A stretch of DNA of 64,000 nt from Amylostereum areolatum (lineage: Eukaryota > Basidiomycota > Agaricomycetes > Russulales > Stereaceae), in the NCBI GenBank assembly GCA_012932865.1, contig SAXG01000013.1, positions 868,001-932,000 of the forward strand. Reading direction: 5' to 3'. The notes under the pieces were generated by a model. That model was not told the DNA's origin and ran no database searches. It worked only from the letters and a program-made list of their open reading frames with translations. Both the position numbers and the translations under genes were made by a program. Positions 26,101-37,502 of the stretch are shown one piece after another. Positions within the stretch are counted from its first letter, which is position 1. The number at the start of each line of letters is the position of its first letter.

Positions 26101-27072
26101 CGGACGCGTCGCGGCTGCGGCTGGTGGAAGGTATCAGCTCCATCCCTCTACACCGCTGGACCTCGGTACGTCGCCCGTTTTGAGGAAAGGAGCAGCACTG
26201 ACGTGTTTCGTCGACAGAAATGTGTGCTATGCGGGCAGCAAGGTGGCGCCGTCGTCCGCTGTAGCGAGTGCGTGGACGAGTACCACGTTTCATGCGCCTG
26301 GTCCCGCGGGTTCAAGTTCGGCTTCGAGATCGCGCCCGTACGTTGCCCATGCCCATGCTCTCGCGCCACCTTATGTCCGCTAATGTTGTGGTTTCCCAGG
26401 TCAAAGGCTCGAAACGGAGCGAGAACACGACACTGGTCAACTTCAAGGATGTCGTGGGTAGCATGACCGCCATCGTGCGCTGCAAGGAGCACGACAGCGG
26501 ACGACGGCCGTTTTATGACATATGCGAGACGAACGAGTTCGGAGAGGTGATTCCCGCCCTTTGCACCCACCTCGCGCACTGACCATTCGCACACCCTTCC
26601 TTCCTTTGTTCCCCAGACCGCACTACAAGTATACTGCCGCACCCACAAACAGGCCCAAGTTGCCCAATCCCACGCCCTCCTCCGCAAAGCCCGGCGGCTG
26701 GATCAGATCCTGGGCAACACCGGCAACGGCACCGCGGAGAACGGGCATGCTTCAAGCTCCACCTCGACTGCGGGCAACGTCCATGGCCACGCTGGCACTG
26801 CCGCGGAGCCCCAATGCGTCAAATGCAACACCGTCTACTCGCCTTTCTTCCACACGGTCACCGAGCCGCATGTGTCCGCGCGGATCTACTGTCACCGCTG
26901 CTACTTCGAACGACAGCACGGTCCACAACAGATCCCGCTGCCCATGGTCATGCCAATGACGGGGATGACCAACGGCGCGTCCACTTCAACCAACGGTGCT
27001 TCATCGTCGTCCTCCATGATGACGAACGGCAACGGGCGCACAACACCGACTCCCATTGCTGCTGCATCCTGA
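23198..27072 (+). CDS. snt2: Snt2-like chromatin regulator (BAH-PHD-ELM2-SANT-ePHD)
   Basis: The start MAITLKNGDIVRVN joins across an intron (from 23241) to DHVYCSPTWAARDGTPYSVA, the BAH domain. Next come a PHD finger (TCATCTEWCP, RCDRCERFFHMAC, GWTCAPC), an AT-hook-like PARPRGRPRKD, an ELM2 region (PKYQVVIPPMD), a SANT domain (REWDEDEKAAFEDGI, ATRDIYEVVRYYGHW), a GATA-like finger (CGCCHSTATKDWY, GILCYKCGMHYRKYAEF), a PHD finger (CLACHKNGPPSKVLKCQRC) and an extended PHD (GQSWAHVVCSVFMPEVTFS, CVLCGQQGGAVVRC, VSCAW). This is the architecture of Snt2, a histone H3-binding partner of the Ecm5/Lid2 and Rpd3 complexes; the complex is inferred. Frame changes appear near 25225 and 25462 (an extra A in AAAG). 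The tail is Gly/Ser/Asn-rich. Confidence 0.85.
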
Positions 27073-27501
27073 TTCCAGGGGATATTGTTAGATGCTGTGT
27101 GTACCATACAATCGATTTCATGTCCCTTCTCCCCTTGTTCTTTGCTTTCAATAGCTGTCTTTCCATGTTCCCATCTGTCCTTTACAAATATTGTTTCGCT
27201 CGTTCTTCACCTCTCTCTCTGCCTGGGGTGAGCATATTCCTGTACACTATTACAATGGGATGGACGTGATGTAATGATAGATGTCGTTGTATGAAAAAGC
27301 ATGGGAGCGAGCGCGAAAATAGACAAAAAAGAATCCAGGATAGAACGAGAGGAGTATAGGCTACTTTGGGGGAGGGATAGGGCGACAGGAGTAGGATAGT
27401 ACAGTGTACATGATGTGCGAAACAGGCGGCGAACGAAAGCATAACTGAAGTGTATAGTCGATAAGTAAGAAGGTCCGGGAGACTGGAAGAGGGAAGAAGT
27501 T
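27073..27501. other. Convergent 3' intergenic region
   Basis: Holds the 3' flanks of the Snt2-like gene (+) and the Doa4-like gene (-). I see no gene and no repeat longer than a few bases. Confidence 0.4.
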
Positions 27502-30500
27502 TCATGTCTTCACCCTTTTGTAGTATAGGACATACGCCGGTTTACCCTGTACGAAGGCGAGATTGAGATGACAAGGTTAACATGAAGAAAATACCAAGAG
27601 CGACGTACCACAACTTCTTTGGCATCTGACGGTGCAACCCTACTGTCATCACAGTACAACCAACGTCCACGCGACGCGACGAAGGCGGTATCTATCGCGA
27701 ACATAGGTTAGATGCAACCACCACAGCAATGGAGAGGGCACTTACAATGACCGCTGCTAAGGCTCCCGAAGTGGTTCGTGACACCAGTAAAGATCATACT
27801 TGTATGGTGGCACCTGCAGTCGCGGATCATCAGCAGCTTGGAGTCCGAGCTGGCCCTTGTCTGCGCCGATTGGTAAGGGAGGAGGCATGTAGTCGGTGAG
27901 GTCGAGACCCTTCAGTGGGAAGTCGACCAGCTTCTCGATCTTGTCGGTAAAGGGACCCTTGAAGGAGAAGCGCTTGAGGTGAATAAGGAGGACAGGCGGA
28001 AGACGAGCCAAGGATAATTTCTTGGTCGCCCTGCGCTTCATGCCACATCGAGGGCAGTGCCTAATAGCTCCAGTAAGATTATGCTCGAGAACATTTGAGA
28101 TGGATCATACCATGCATCCGACTTCTCCATGACTTCCTCCTTGACGAAGGCATCGAGGCAACCGGTGAGGCTGGCCTTGGTGACCCGGCTCGTTGGGACG
28201 GGAAGCGAGAGGTACATAAAGGTATTATATGTCGTCGATGTCTAGAACCCTGGTCAGGCTGATGATCATTCCTAGTAGCAAATGTCCAGTGTACCTTGTG
28301 ACATGTCATACACTCCAAGCGATTGCGAAGTTGGCCTTGGAAGTAATCCACCACGATGCTGTCATCGCGCATGCGATAAATCTTCCACTCCTGGTCACTG
28401 GCAATGTGTGGTGGCAAGAGCTCGAGTTCGGCCTCGCGTTCTGGCGTGACCTCGTAGTTTGACTTGCGCATGATCCGGTTCAGGTCCTCGTGCAGGCCAT
28501 CCAAAAGGAAACTGAGGAATTCTTGCGAGTCGTGTTGCTCTGAGCCAGCGAACTGCGATGCGACTTGACATACGCGGTGCTGGGCACGATATCAGGAAGG
28601 AGAAGCAGCGAATGGGACGAAACCGCACGCACTCGGAAGGCATTGGGTGCAGTAAAGGTCATTTCTTCTCGCACCATATCCCGCAAGATGTTCGCGAACG
28701 CCGATACAACAGCACCCTTGGTGCTAAGTGGATTCACCATGTTGACCGCGCTACCCCACCGATTCTCTGCGAAGGCGTCAGAAACAAACAGTGGTCGTAC
28801 ATATGAATATAGGCTCACCGATAAAAAAGCGCGCGAAGGGTACTGTTGCATTCAAACACTGTATGGTGGCATTCATGTAGCATGTGTTGCCCAGGTTCTT
28901 CAAGCCTGTCGTGCCAATCTGCAAGTCACCCCAGTATGTCACAGGGTAGTATGACTGGATGGTAGGAGGCGCAGGTGCCGGTGGGGCGGCGGGAACCGAA
29001 AACGAATGTCCATGCTGCGCGATCCGTGGGCGCTCCTTGCGTTCCAGCGCCGAGGACGCCGCTATGGGAGGAGGTCTCAAAACTTGTTGAGCAGGGAGGT
29101 CTGGATAGTCGATGGGGGACCTGGTTCCAAGGCCGGACATGGCTGCCTGGCTTATTGCGGCTTGGGATTGGTCCATGTAGTCGCTACGTCTTCGTGACAG
29201 AGGCGAGGAGTTGATGGAAGCTTGAGGTGGTGGTGAGACGACGCCGTATGAACCTGGAGAGCTGCCAAAGGAGCCCGTCGAGTTGGGCTGAATCCGCGTT
29301 AGATGGGGGTATTGAATAGGGGAGCCATTCATCAGGGGCTGGGGTATCGTGGGGGATGCAAGCTGCAGAGATGGTCAGTAAGAATGCTTTGCCATAAAAA
29401 TGTACATACAGAGTCAGATAGATTTCGTTGGTAGGGTGTCGATAGTACTGGGGGCGGCCGACCCATAGCGGGCTTGCGCACGAGACGGTGGACGGGTTCT
29501 GGTGGGAGACCATTGGGTACAGGGTTGTCCAGGGGCTGTTGTTCTGGAGAACTGTAAGAAAAAGTCAGACGGTTGAAACGCAGGCACAGCAAGGATACAT
29601 ACCGAGAAAGTGATGCATGCTCCCGGGTATGTCGCATACGAGTCTGGTTCTCCGCAAGTGTCATCGGCCTCGATACTGCACTGTCAGTATCCGCTCGACT
29701 GCGACCGTTTGTAGATCGTGCCGTATCTGAGGCACGAACGGCGTCGGGGAAGGAACTTCGGAATGCAGAGGGGGGCTGAGAACGATTGTCCACCTCTACG
29801 TGTGACTCTACATCTCCACCTTCGCGCTTCCATGCCTCGAACCCGCCCAAGAGCAGAATCGGAACGTTTTTCAGAATTTTCCGGAAGGCCTTCTCGTAGA
29901 CGGCCCGTACCAGAGAAGATAACGGAGAATCCGAGGTGTCCGAATGTCTTCGAATTATCGTCATAGATGGCGATGAGGTCGAACTTATCCCGATTTGAGA
30001 ACACTGTTGCTTCGTGTCGTGGTGCTACGGCCAGCGAGTCCTCAATTGATTGCCCGGTTACGCTACCCCAATCCATTAGCCATTGGCCGTCCATGAAACG
30101 ATAAAAAGGCTCACCTATTCCCTCTGCAACACGTATGGTTCGATGCAAACTATTGCGTCTGCTCGTATATGCTCTCGTTCGTAGGCCTCGCGAGTGCGTA
30201 TGTCCAAAAGAAGCACGCTGATATGCGGGTGTTCAAGGTATTCCCTAAGCTCCGAGGGCTCAAGCGTGTTCTTCACCGGAAGTTCTGGCTTTTCTGGAGG
30301 AGGGCTGCTTTGAGGGATGAGTGGGGAGCGGGAAGGTTTGACGCCGATTAGCTTAGTCGGAGAGAGGGGTTGCTTCGATGGTGAAGCAGGGCGGCTTGCA
30401 AAGTGGTCCACGATAGGGGTAATCGGTGTACTGGCAGGACGCTGGCCAAGATCGAGAGGGAGAACAGGGAAAGACTTCATGGCCGAAGTCGGGGAATATC

Positions 30501-31579
30501 GGCTCGAGCTACTCGTACCGGTGCTTGTCGGTGGCAGTTTGTGGTCTACTTCTTCAAGCTCAGTCTATCGATGGAAAGGTTTGAGAGAATTCGGAAAGGA
30601 TTCATAACCGGGGCCCTAGGAGAGGAGGACGGTCGAAGAAGTTGGGGAGGGTGGCGCAAGGGTCGACGGGGAGACGAATGTGTGGGCGGCGGGGGGTGGT
30701 GTGCCGTTGGAGAAATTCAAGGACAATGAGGCGCTGTGCGAGACGGTCGGAGAAGTCAAGCCCAAGCCCTGGAGCTGTGGTCCTGTGGGGTCTTTGGCTG
30801 TCTGGGCTCATCGACGTGGGGGATAGAGGGGTGATGAGGCCTGTGGGTATTTCTCGGGATATACGCTTGGTGGTCGATACTGTGAGGCCTGCATCCTGCA
30901 ACGAGCGCATCCGGTCCGCGATGCTCCCTCCCTGAAGTTTTCTGCACAGCGCTGTCCCGGTCTTCACGCGCATGGACCATTGGTTCTGGGAGAAAATTTT
31001 GAACTAAACCACGGAAGAAGACGTGCGTAACAGCGTACCTCGTCGTTTGCTCTAACTGGGTCAGCTTGGCTTCCAACGACTTAGCCTTTGTCGTCAGATC
31101 TCGGCCTTCTCTCTTTGCACGGCGTCAGCGATCAGAGCATCGCCGAAGAGATTGCAACTCACCTGTTGGAAATCCTGTACCTCATTGTGCAGTACTCCAG
31201 CAACCCGCTCCGCCTTGAACTCTGCCGAGTCAAGGCACATGGACATCAGGCTTGCAGCCTTTGTATATGCACCAAGTGAGCTCTTAAGGTCGCCCTCCTC
31301 CCCGAATCGCTCTGCAGAGGCGATCTGGTCTTTGGCTGCGCGAATGAGGGTGAGGGCCGAGAAGCCGCGACTGTGTTTATGAACTTGTTGGATCGCCCTC
31401 TCCTTGATCTCTGCGACGGTCATGTTTTCCGTTGGTCCATTCGAACCATTGTGAGGAGCTACCAACCGCGATTCAGCACATCCTCTCACGGCCCTATAAA
31501 CCAACTCACCTGGGGATGCTCCAGTAAACGAGGACCCTATACCCGAAGGAGTCGCTGGAAGTATGGAAACGCCTGGCAT
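27502..31579 (-). CDS. DOA4: Doa4-like ubiquitin-specific protease with rhodanese domain
   Basis: From MPGVSILPATPSG at 31579 the protein has an N-terminal helical region (USP8/MIT-like, with AKDQIASAERFGEEGDLKSS), a Pro/Ser-rich linker, a rhodanese-like domain (ELREYLEHPHISVLLLDIRT, ILLLGGFEAWKREGG) and a C-terminal USP catalytic domain. The Cys box is GLKNLGNTCYMNATIQCLN near 28.88 kb, followed by HDSQEFLSFLLDGLHEDLN, the zinc ribbon cysteines (CMTC, HCPRCG), LPPVLLIHLKRFSFKG and the His box VTNHFGSLSSGHY near 27.75 kb. The end is KPAYVLYYKRVKT. This is the Doa4/Ubp4-Ubp5 plan, which recycles ubiquitin from endosomal cargo; that role is inferred. One base too many near 27776-27792 takes the His box out of frame. 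The rhodanese part may also need short frame corrections. Confidence 0.82.
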
Positions 31580-32049
31580 GTTGGTGGTCGAGGGTAGAAT
31601 ATTATTATCAGAATATCAGAGAGTACGGGGGCCGTTCATGAGGTTGGCGGCGAAACCGGGTGGGGAAGGGGAAGCTTGTGCTCGCTGTGTCCGGCGTCAC
31701 GCCATGGACAACGGGTTGGATAAGCACTTGTGGTCACTTGCCAAAACTAAATGAATAGATTATCTATTTATATTTCTGACAATCAAAATATTACGCCATA
31801 CACGTGATCGCGTCGCTTGCTTCAGTTCGATTGCACTTTCGAACCGCGTCCTCAAGGCCTCGACGACGTCGTCTACACTCTCTTCACTTTCTCCCTCTGA
31901 CCGAACAAGGTGGCGAGAGGAAACCACCTCTTTATTTCCACGTGGTGCATATTTCCGTCGGATCGTGCTTTTGGCGCAGTACGGGTCATTCTCCAGTTGG
32001 AGATGCGAGGACTTGGCAGTGCTGACCGGTGGCCTTTAGGCTGCATAGG
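31580..32049. promoter_or_regulatory. Shared head-to-head promoter region
   Basis: 470 nt between the ATG of the Doa4-like gene (-) and the ATG of the ADIP/Msd1-like gene (+). Both promoters must lie here. No specific motif is claimed. Confidence 0.5.
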
Positions 32050-34790
32050 ATGACCGAAACACCGAAGAAACTCGTACACTGGGCTCTTCAATATTCAAAC
32101 TCGCCCGTTGGATCGCCATTCTCCGAAGCCTCCTCAACCGACTCTGTGACATCCACCTCGACACTCCAATACGTCAACTCTCAGCTGGTCGCGCATGGGT
32201 TTTCGCTCTCACCCGGACTGTCGTTGGATGGATTGTCGAATGGGGACTCGGAAAAGGTGGTCAGGTGTCTGTTTGCGATGTTTAGCCAGCGTATGGTGCG
32301 TACTCATACGTGGTTGACGAGCGATGCGCATCCCTCATGCTAACGTAGATCTGTCCGTAGGAAGACATGACCCGCACCGAAGATCTCTCCACCAAACTGC
32401 GTACCCTTTCATACGACCACAACCGCCTGCTTTCCATGCACAAATCGGCCAAGGAGAAAGTTGCCGACTCCGAACGCGAAGCTAATACCCATAAATCCAA
32501 GCTGGCGTGCGTTTCACTTGCATCATGTCGACGGCTTCGCTTATGGTCTTTTCAGTAACACAACACGTGTGCTCGCCCAATCGGAGGCCGCACACAAGCA
32601 CACAACTGGAGAACTACAACGGACGCGGACCACTCTCCAAGCGCTGCGTGCGACACATCAGGCCGAACTCAAGAAGAAAGAGAAGGAAGTCGAACGCATG
32701 GCGGAAAGATGGTCGAAGCTATCCGACACCCAGCTCAAGGTTGGCACACTACGAAGTGGCATGACAATGACGGGTGCCAATGTCCAAATAGTTGAAGGCT
32801 CGGCATCGACATCAATCAAAAGCAGGGGAATTGTCGAAGTCGCGTTGGAGCAAGCCGAGGAGGCATGCAAGCAACTTCGGCAAGAGAACGTGGCGCTCAA
32901 GGTTCTGGTCATTGATGTCGCGAATGCGGTCCAGAAGATCCTGCACAAGGCCGTCACCGAAGATCCAGACAACTTCGACTATGTGCATAGTGTATTCGTC
33001 TTTCCCTGGACAGATGCTAACGGGTCTTATATAGCCTCCCCCCTTGACCTTGGACGATATTTTCTCCTTGGGTCCACCAGATGCCGCCTTCGACAAACTT
33101 AGCACATTACTCACCTCCCTCCGAAACGCAATAGCAGAAATGCGCTTGGGTGACGAGGCCAAGCCGTCTGCCTCTAACGCCGCGTCGTCGTCCGATGATT
33201 CGAAAGCTCATGTCGCAGAAGTTGAGAGGTTGCAGAAGACCATTGGCTCACTACGTTCTGAACTTGGTAAGCTCCCATATCCGTGGCCATAATCCTTCCA
33301 CCAACATCCCGTCTAGAAAATGCACAGAAGGACTCCAGATCATACGCGGCCAGAACAAAAGAACTGCTGGAGCGCATCTCCGAACATCAGGCTGCTACAC
33401 CGCCAGCCGTCGAGGAGGGCAAGCACCTCGATGAAGCTCGCGCTGACCTCGAACAGCAACGCCGCCTCTTTAGCGAAGCAGCTGTTCGTCTGAGTAAAGA
33501 TAGGGCTGAACTCGAGGTACGTTCCTTCTCCGTACTCGCGGACACTCGATCTCATCTATGGCTAGGATGAACGTCTCAACTTCCTGGAAGAGAAGCGTGC
33601 ATGGCAGCTCGATTCAATGCTGACAGAACCCCATGCTCCCCCACCAATACCATCGGAACATTTCCCCCCACCGGAACCCACGACACCACACAAGTCACCG
33701 CGCAAGACCAAGATCAAGCACGCCTCCCCACGCAAGTCGCCAGCCAAAGCCATCCTCAAGCACAGAAACGGGACCAGCGTCTTCCGCAGGTCTTCCGCCG
33801 GGCTCGGGCTCCCACCCTCGTCTAAAGTCGTGCCTTCGTACGAGACAGAAGTTATCCCATCCATGGCGACTTCTCTCCTTCCCCACATCCTTCGTCCTTC
33901 CTCCACCCTCCCCGCAATCCCGACTGCCTCCCCAAATCGGCTCCCTACTCGCACACGTCAACGGCACATCACCAGAGCCGGACTTCGACTTCGATGCGCC
34001 GGACGCTGGCCCGTCCGCCCCTGCCCAATCGACCACGCCACCCCATTCCGAAGCTCACCAAGAAAGCACCGCTCCGCCTCCCGTTCCCGCACCGATACCC
34101 CAAACTCCCGGCACGTCTCACCGGCCATTCCCCATGGCCAAACCCTTCGCCCCGCGGATGATCCACGCCTACTCTCCCGCCAAACCCAGCCCCCTCAGCC
34201 GCATCCTCATGCTCGGCAACTCGCCCGAGGGCGGTCCCGGGCCCAAGCTCAGCGCCGCCGCATTCGACACCCTCGACACCCTCACAGAAGAAGACCTCGA
34301 GCCCATACGTCCACCTTCCGCCTCCGCATCACTTCCCGCCACCGACGACGACAGCCCCCTCAGGGAGAAGAGACTCGAGAAGAACGTCGACGCCGCAGCG
34401 AAGCCCTCGCGCGCCAAACCATCCTCCAAAGCCGCGGGGAAGGCCAAAGCCCCGCCTGCTCCCGCAGCCACAGCCGCTCCGACGAAGAAGTCGATCTCGT
34501 CCGCGATGGACAAGGGTGCGGGAGGAAGCGGGGCCTCAAAGCGAGGCGCAGACACGGTTCTGGAGAAGGAGAACACGATCAAGAGACGCTTGAAGGGGCC
34601 TGCAATGGCGAAGACTGCGAAACCGCCTGGCGCGGGCTCGCAAGTCAGGTCAACTACCGTTGCTTCTGAAGGGTCTGCGCCGACGGCAAAGGCGGCGGGC
34701 GGAGCGACGACCGGGGGCAAGCCTGGTCCACGCCGTGTACCGATTGATAGTGCGGAGGCGGCGCACAATGGACCTGGATGGAGAGGTTGA
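32050..34790 (+). CDS. ADIP/Msd1 (SSX2IP-like) coiled-coil protein
   Basis: The start MTETPKKLVHWALQYSNSP leads to the conserved ADIP block (LQYVNSQLVAHGFSLSPGLS, VVRCLFAMFSQRM, then after an intron EDMTRTEDLSTKLRTLSYDH). Long heptad-rich coiled coils follow (EAAHKHTTGELQRTRTTLQ, KKKEKEVERMAERW, EQAEEACKQLRQENVALK, EQQRRLFSEAAVRLSKD). The last exon encodes a basic, Pro/Ser/Ala-rich disordered tail. The family includes mammalian SSX2IP/ADIP and fission yeast Msd1, which anchor microtubules at centrosomes or spindle poles; that role is inferred. Six or seven small introns splice in phase up to 33.57 kb. In the last exon the readable frame changes somewhere between 33860 and 33960, so either an intron is missed or there is an indel. 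The stop at 34790 follows NGPGWRG. Confidence 0.75.
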
Positions 34791-35059
34791 GAGGGTCTTG
34801 TAAAGTATGCCATGCGATGTCATTGTTTCCAACGAACTAAGTCTACACATTGATTTTTTATCGTGCATGCTCAAGAATGTGGGCGGGTGCAGGAAAGGAC
34901 TCGTAAGTAATACGAGAATACGAGAATGTTCAGCATCAAGATGTGAAGTCCATCCCAGGAACCGATACCCTTTCGACGTCGATACTTACGAGAACCTGTA
35001 TAGACAGAATGACGCAAGAAAGTCGGTGAAAATCAGACCTCATCTTGCTGGTCGTACAA

Positions 35060-36092
35060 TCAAAAAGGCAGGTCTACTTCGACCTAGACGAGTGGCCGTA
35101 TAAGCAGGAGCGACTGCGGCAACACAAGCGCGACATACCTGTGAAGTACGCTGATCGACTTCCGCAGCGAAGACTCGACTGAACGCGCTCAGACAAGGAA
35201 TAACGTTCAACCGACAAGTATTGCAGATCGCCGCAGATTCGTACGAAGGACGCAGTAGTGCGTCGATGCCCACCGTCTCTCCCGCAGGTTTGACACGGAG
35301 CGCATCGCCCGCGCGCTCCATATACTCTGTCCACCACTTCTTGCAGTTCCACCTCTCGCTGTTCGCAAACAGATGGGATGAGCGCTCACAATTGCAGGGC
35401 GTGAGACTCGCCCACTCCCACACTTCGATGCCATTTCGCCGCCCGATCCACGAGAAGTGCTCTGGCTTGGTAAGATCGCTGACTACGTTGACGCACTGGC
35501 GGTGGTAGTGCAACAGCCGCTGCAGCGTGATTCCGTCCATGAACGGCAGCTGCTCCGCGAGCACGTCGAGGTTCATCGGCGCGCGCAAAGCCATTCGGGA
35601 TGCGAGGCGTGCCTCGCGCTCGAGGCGGTGGGAGCATGCCAAGGCGAACGCTTTGGCGGGATGCTGGCGCACAGCAGGCGACGTGGTGAAGACGTCTGCG
35701 GCCCATTCGGATGCACGGGCGAGGTCGTACTTTTGCGCCGCGGCGAGGACGAGAATGATGTCATTAAGGGTGGGAGGGAGTGGGAGAGAGAGAGGATAGC
35801 ATAAGGTGAGGATAAGGGAAAGGATGATTTTGGTTTCGGAGAAGGCGATGAGGGGAAGGCCATCGCAGGTTTCTGCAGAGTCGGACTTCTTGTCGCCATT
35901 GTCGGGAGGAGGGGCTGCGGGCTGAGGGAGGGCGAAAAGCTCTTTGAAGAATGGGGACGCTTTGGATAGAATGACTTTGTATACGCGGAAGTGGACGCCG
36001 TCGGATGAGCGAAGGACGACATCGGCGTCGTCATCGTCGAAGGGCGCGCCGTACTCCGTCCAAGCGTGGGTGTCAGACGTGCTGTGCGACAT
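35060..36092 (-). CDS. BTB/POZ domain protein 2
   Basis: Intact paralogue of the BTB gene at 8546-9592. The start MSHSTSDTHAWTEYGAPF at 36092 is preferred over an upstream in-frame ATG at 36116 because it aligns with the paralogue. The BTB fold is DDDDADVVLRSSDG, VYKVILSKASPFFKELF and LILTLCYPL. The C-terminal helical part carries NCERSSHLF, WWTEYMERAG and ICNTCRLNVIPC. The main exon ends at 35139. A 55-nt intron (35084-35138) leads to a 24-nt last exon coding VEVDLPF and stop at 35060. If the intron is ignored the frame reads on for about 35 residues into non-conserved sequence. Function is unknown beyond likely dimerisation or adaptor activity. Confidence 0.82.
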
Positions 36093-36523
36093 GCTGGAAG
36101 GGAATCCGTGCTTCACCTCGACGACTGTAGAGGGTTTATAAACACAAGGAGCCTCGTATTAGGATCGAATCATCGATAGCGCCGGACACGAGGATTCCTC
36201 GTGTACATCCCGTGTTGATAGTGCTATTCTTGCTCCGGACGTCGCCTGATCACTGTATGTCGCTCGCGCCACTTCTTTATGGAAGACACTAAGGGGAATG
36301 GTCCATGGTGTGGGCGTCCTCAATTTGGGTAGCGCAGGAGGGGAAAGAAGTGTAGGGCGGGGCCGGGAGGAAGAAGGCGTCATAGCGCCGGGCTGCATAG
36401 AGGGCTCATGGTGGTTAGTCTGGGAGGAGGAAAGGGTGATTCCTTGCAAGCGGCGATACGCAAGTACTCAATACTGCTACCCATTCGACTCGCGCGGTAA
36501 TTTGGTTTGTGAATCAATCGATC

Positions 36524-37295
36524 TAGTCTCATACCAAGACCCAGCACGTGCACGTGGAGGGTCTTGCGACAAGGTCCCAGGTAACGAAGGATGTCGGGGG
36601 GTGGCCAATTTGAAGTCATTTGATAGAAAAATATTTGTAATGACCTTTAATCAAAATGTAACGAAAGTTCTAGTGCTCCGCGCCAGTTTCTCCCTTCGTC
36701 GACCTCCACCATGGCCAGTTCACAACAATGTCGGGTCAAGAACATCAATGCCGTCCTTGACAAAATCCACGAGCATGGAGAGTGGTCCGTCAACGACTTC
36801 CTCCTCGCCTTCTACACCTCCAAGGACCCCGAGATCCGACAAAAGGCAGGACAATGCCTCGCCTACCGCACTCCGACCACCGCAAGAAAATACTCCTTCG
36901 CCCCTGAACGCATCGTAGACGCCTGGCTCAAGCATGGCTTCACAGGCGAATCTCGCGAACAGCTCAAGCTAATGCTGACCCACGAGGCGGCGGACATCTT
37001 TCTTTACGAGACCGGCCAAGCTTGTCAAGACTCCCGCTTACATGTATTCTGTTCTCAGTACTTGATCCTTCATTTTCCATCCAACTGAGCCAAAGCACAA
37101 TGAGTTTGAGTGGTAGTATTCATGAGATCACTTGAAACTTTGAAAGTGTTATCGACTACTAGCCCCTAAATCTATTCGGCCGATAGTCCCGGGACATGAA
37201 AAGCCTAATGATCACGTCACCCCGCGACATCATTCAAACCCTGGGACCTTGTCCCAAACCCCTCTCAGCTTCTAGAGGGGTTTGAATTGAACCTA
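36524..37295 (+). mobile_element. 772-bp DNA element, copy 1, with 10-bp target duplication
   Basis: Complete copy running from TAGTCTCATACC to GAATTGAACCTA, flanked by the direct 10-mer TCAATCGATC at 36514-36523 and 37296-37305. The outer ends are weakly inverted (TAG...CTA). Inside each end lies a hairpin: AAGACCC/GGGTCTT at 36536-36542 and 36559-36565, and AAACCCCTCT/AGAGGGGTTT at 37256-37265 and 37274-37283. Next to them is a perfect 14-bp inverted repeat GACAAGGTCCCAGG (36568-36581) and its complement (37240-37253). It encodes one 125-residue frame. The superfamily is not recognised: 10-bp duplications fit Mutator-like elements best, but the termini do not look like theirs. Confidence 0.85.
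36711..37088 (+). CDS. 125-residue protein of the 772-bp element (copy 1)
   Basis: The only sizeable frame in the element, starting MASSQQCRVKNINAVLDK at 36711 in a good context (CCACCATGG). It is helical and charged, without cysteine clusters or catalytic motifs. The pattern W-x4-F-h3-F near residues 23-31 and RIVDAWLKHGF near 67-77 recalls the N-terminal region of large DUF6589-type proteins of agaricomycete repeats, so it may be a truncated remnant of such a protein. This is a weak resemblance judged by eye. It differs from copy 2 at two residues (Ala/Thr and Cys/Arg). Confidence 0.5.
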   Translation: MASSQQCRVKNINAVLDKIHEHGEWSVNDFLLAFYTSKDPEIRQKAGQCLAYRTPTTARKYSFAPERIVDAWLKHGFTGESREQLKLMLTHEAADIFLYETGQACQDSRLHVFCSQYLILHFPSN

Positions 37296-37502
37296 TCAAT
37301 CGATCTGCTGTCGCAGACTCGAAATTCCCAATTTCGGCGTAAGTTCCCACGCTGTTCATTGTTGACGCAAACGGCCTGACGCGTGACGCGCCGACTCGAA
37401 AATCGAGTTGTCCCCGCTCATGGCTGCGACATCGACCCTCCCCGACTTTGTCTTCATTCACTCGGTGCCCGGCTAGCCTTTCAGGACTTTTCATTCCCAT
37501 CC

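Noticed and set aside
36524..37295. 772-bp repeat as an LTR or Helitron
   Set aside because: No TG...CA ends or internal partner for an LTR; the 10-bp duplications exclude a Helitron, which makes none, despite the end hairpins.
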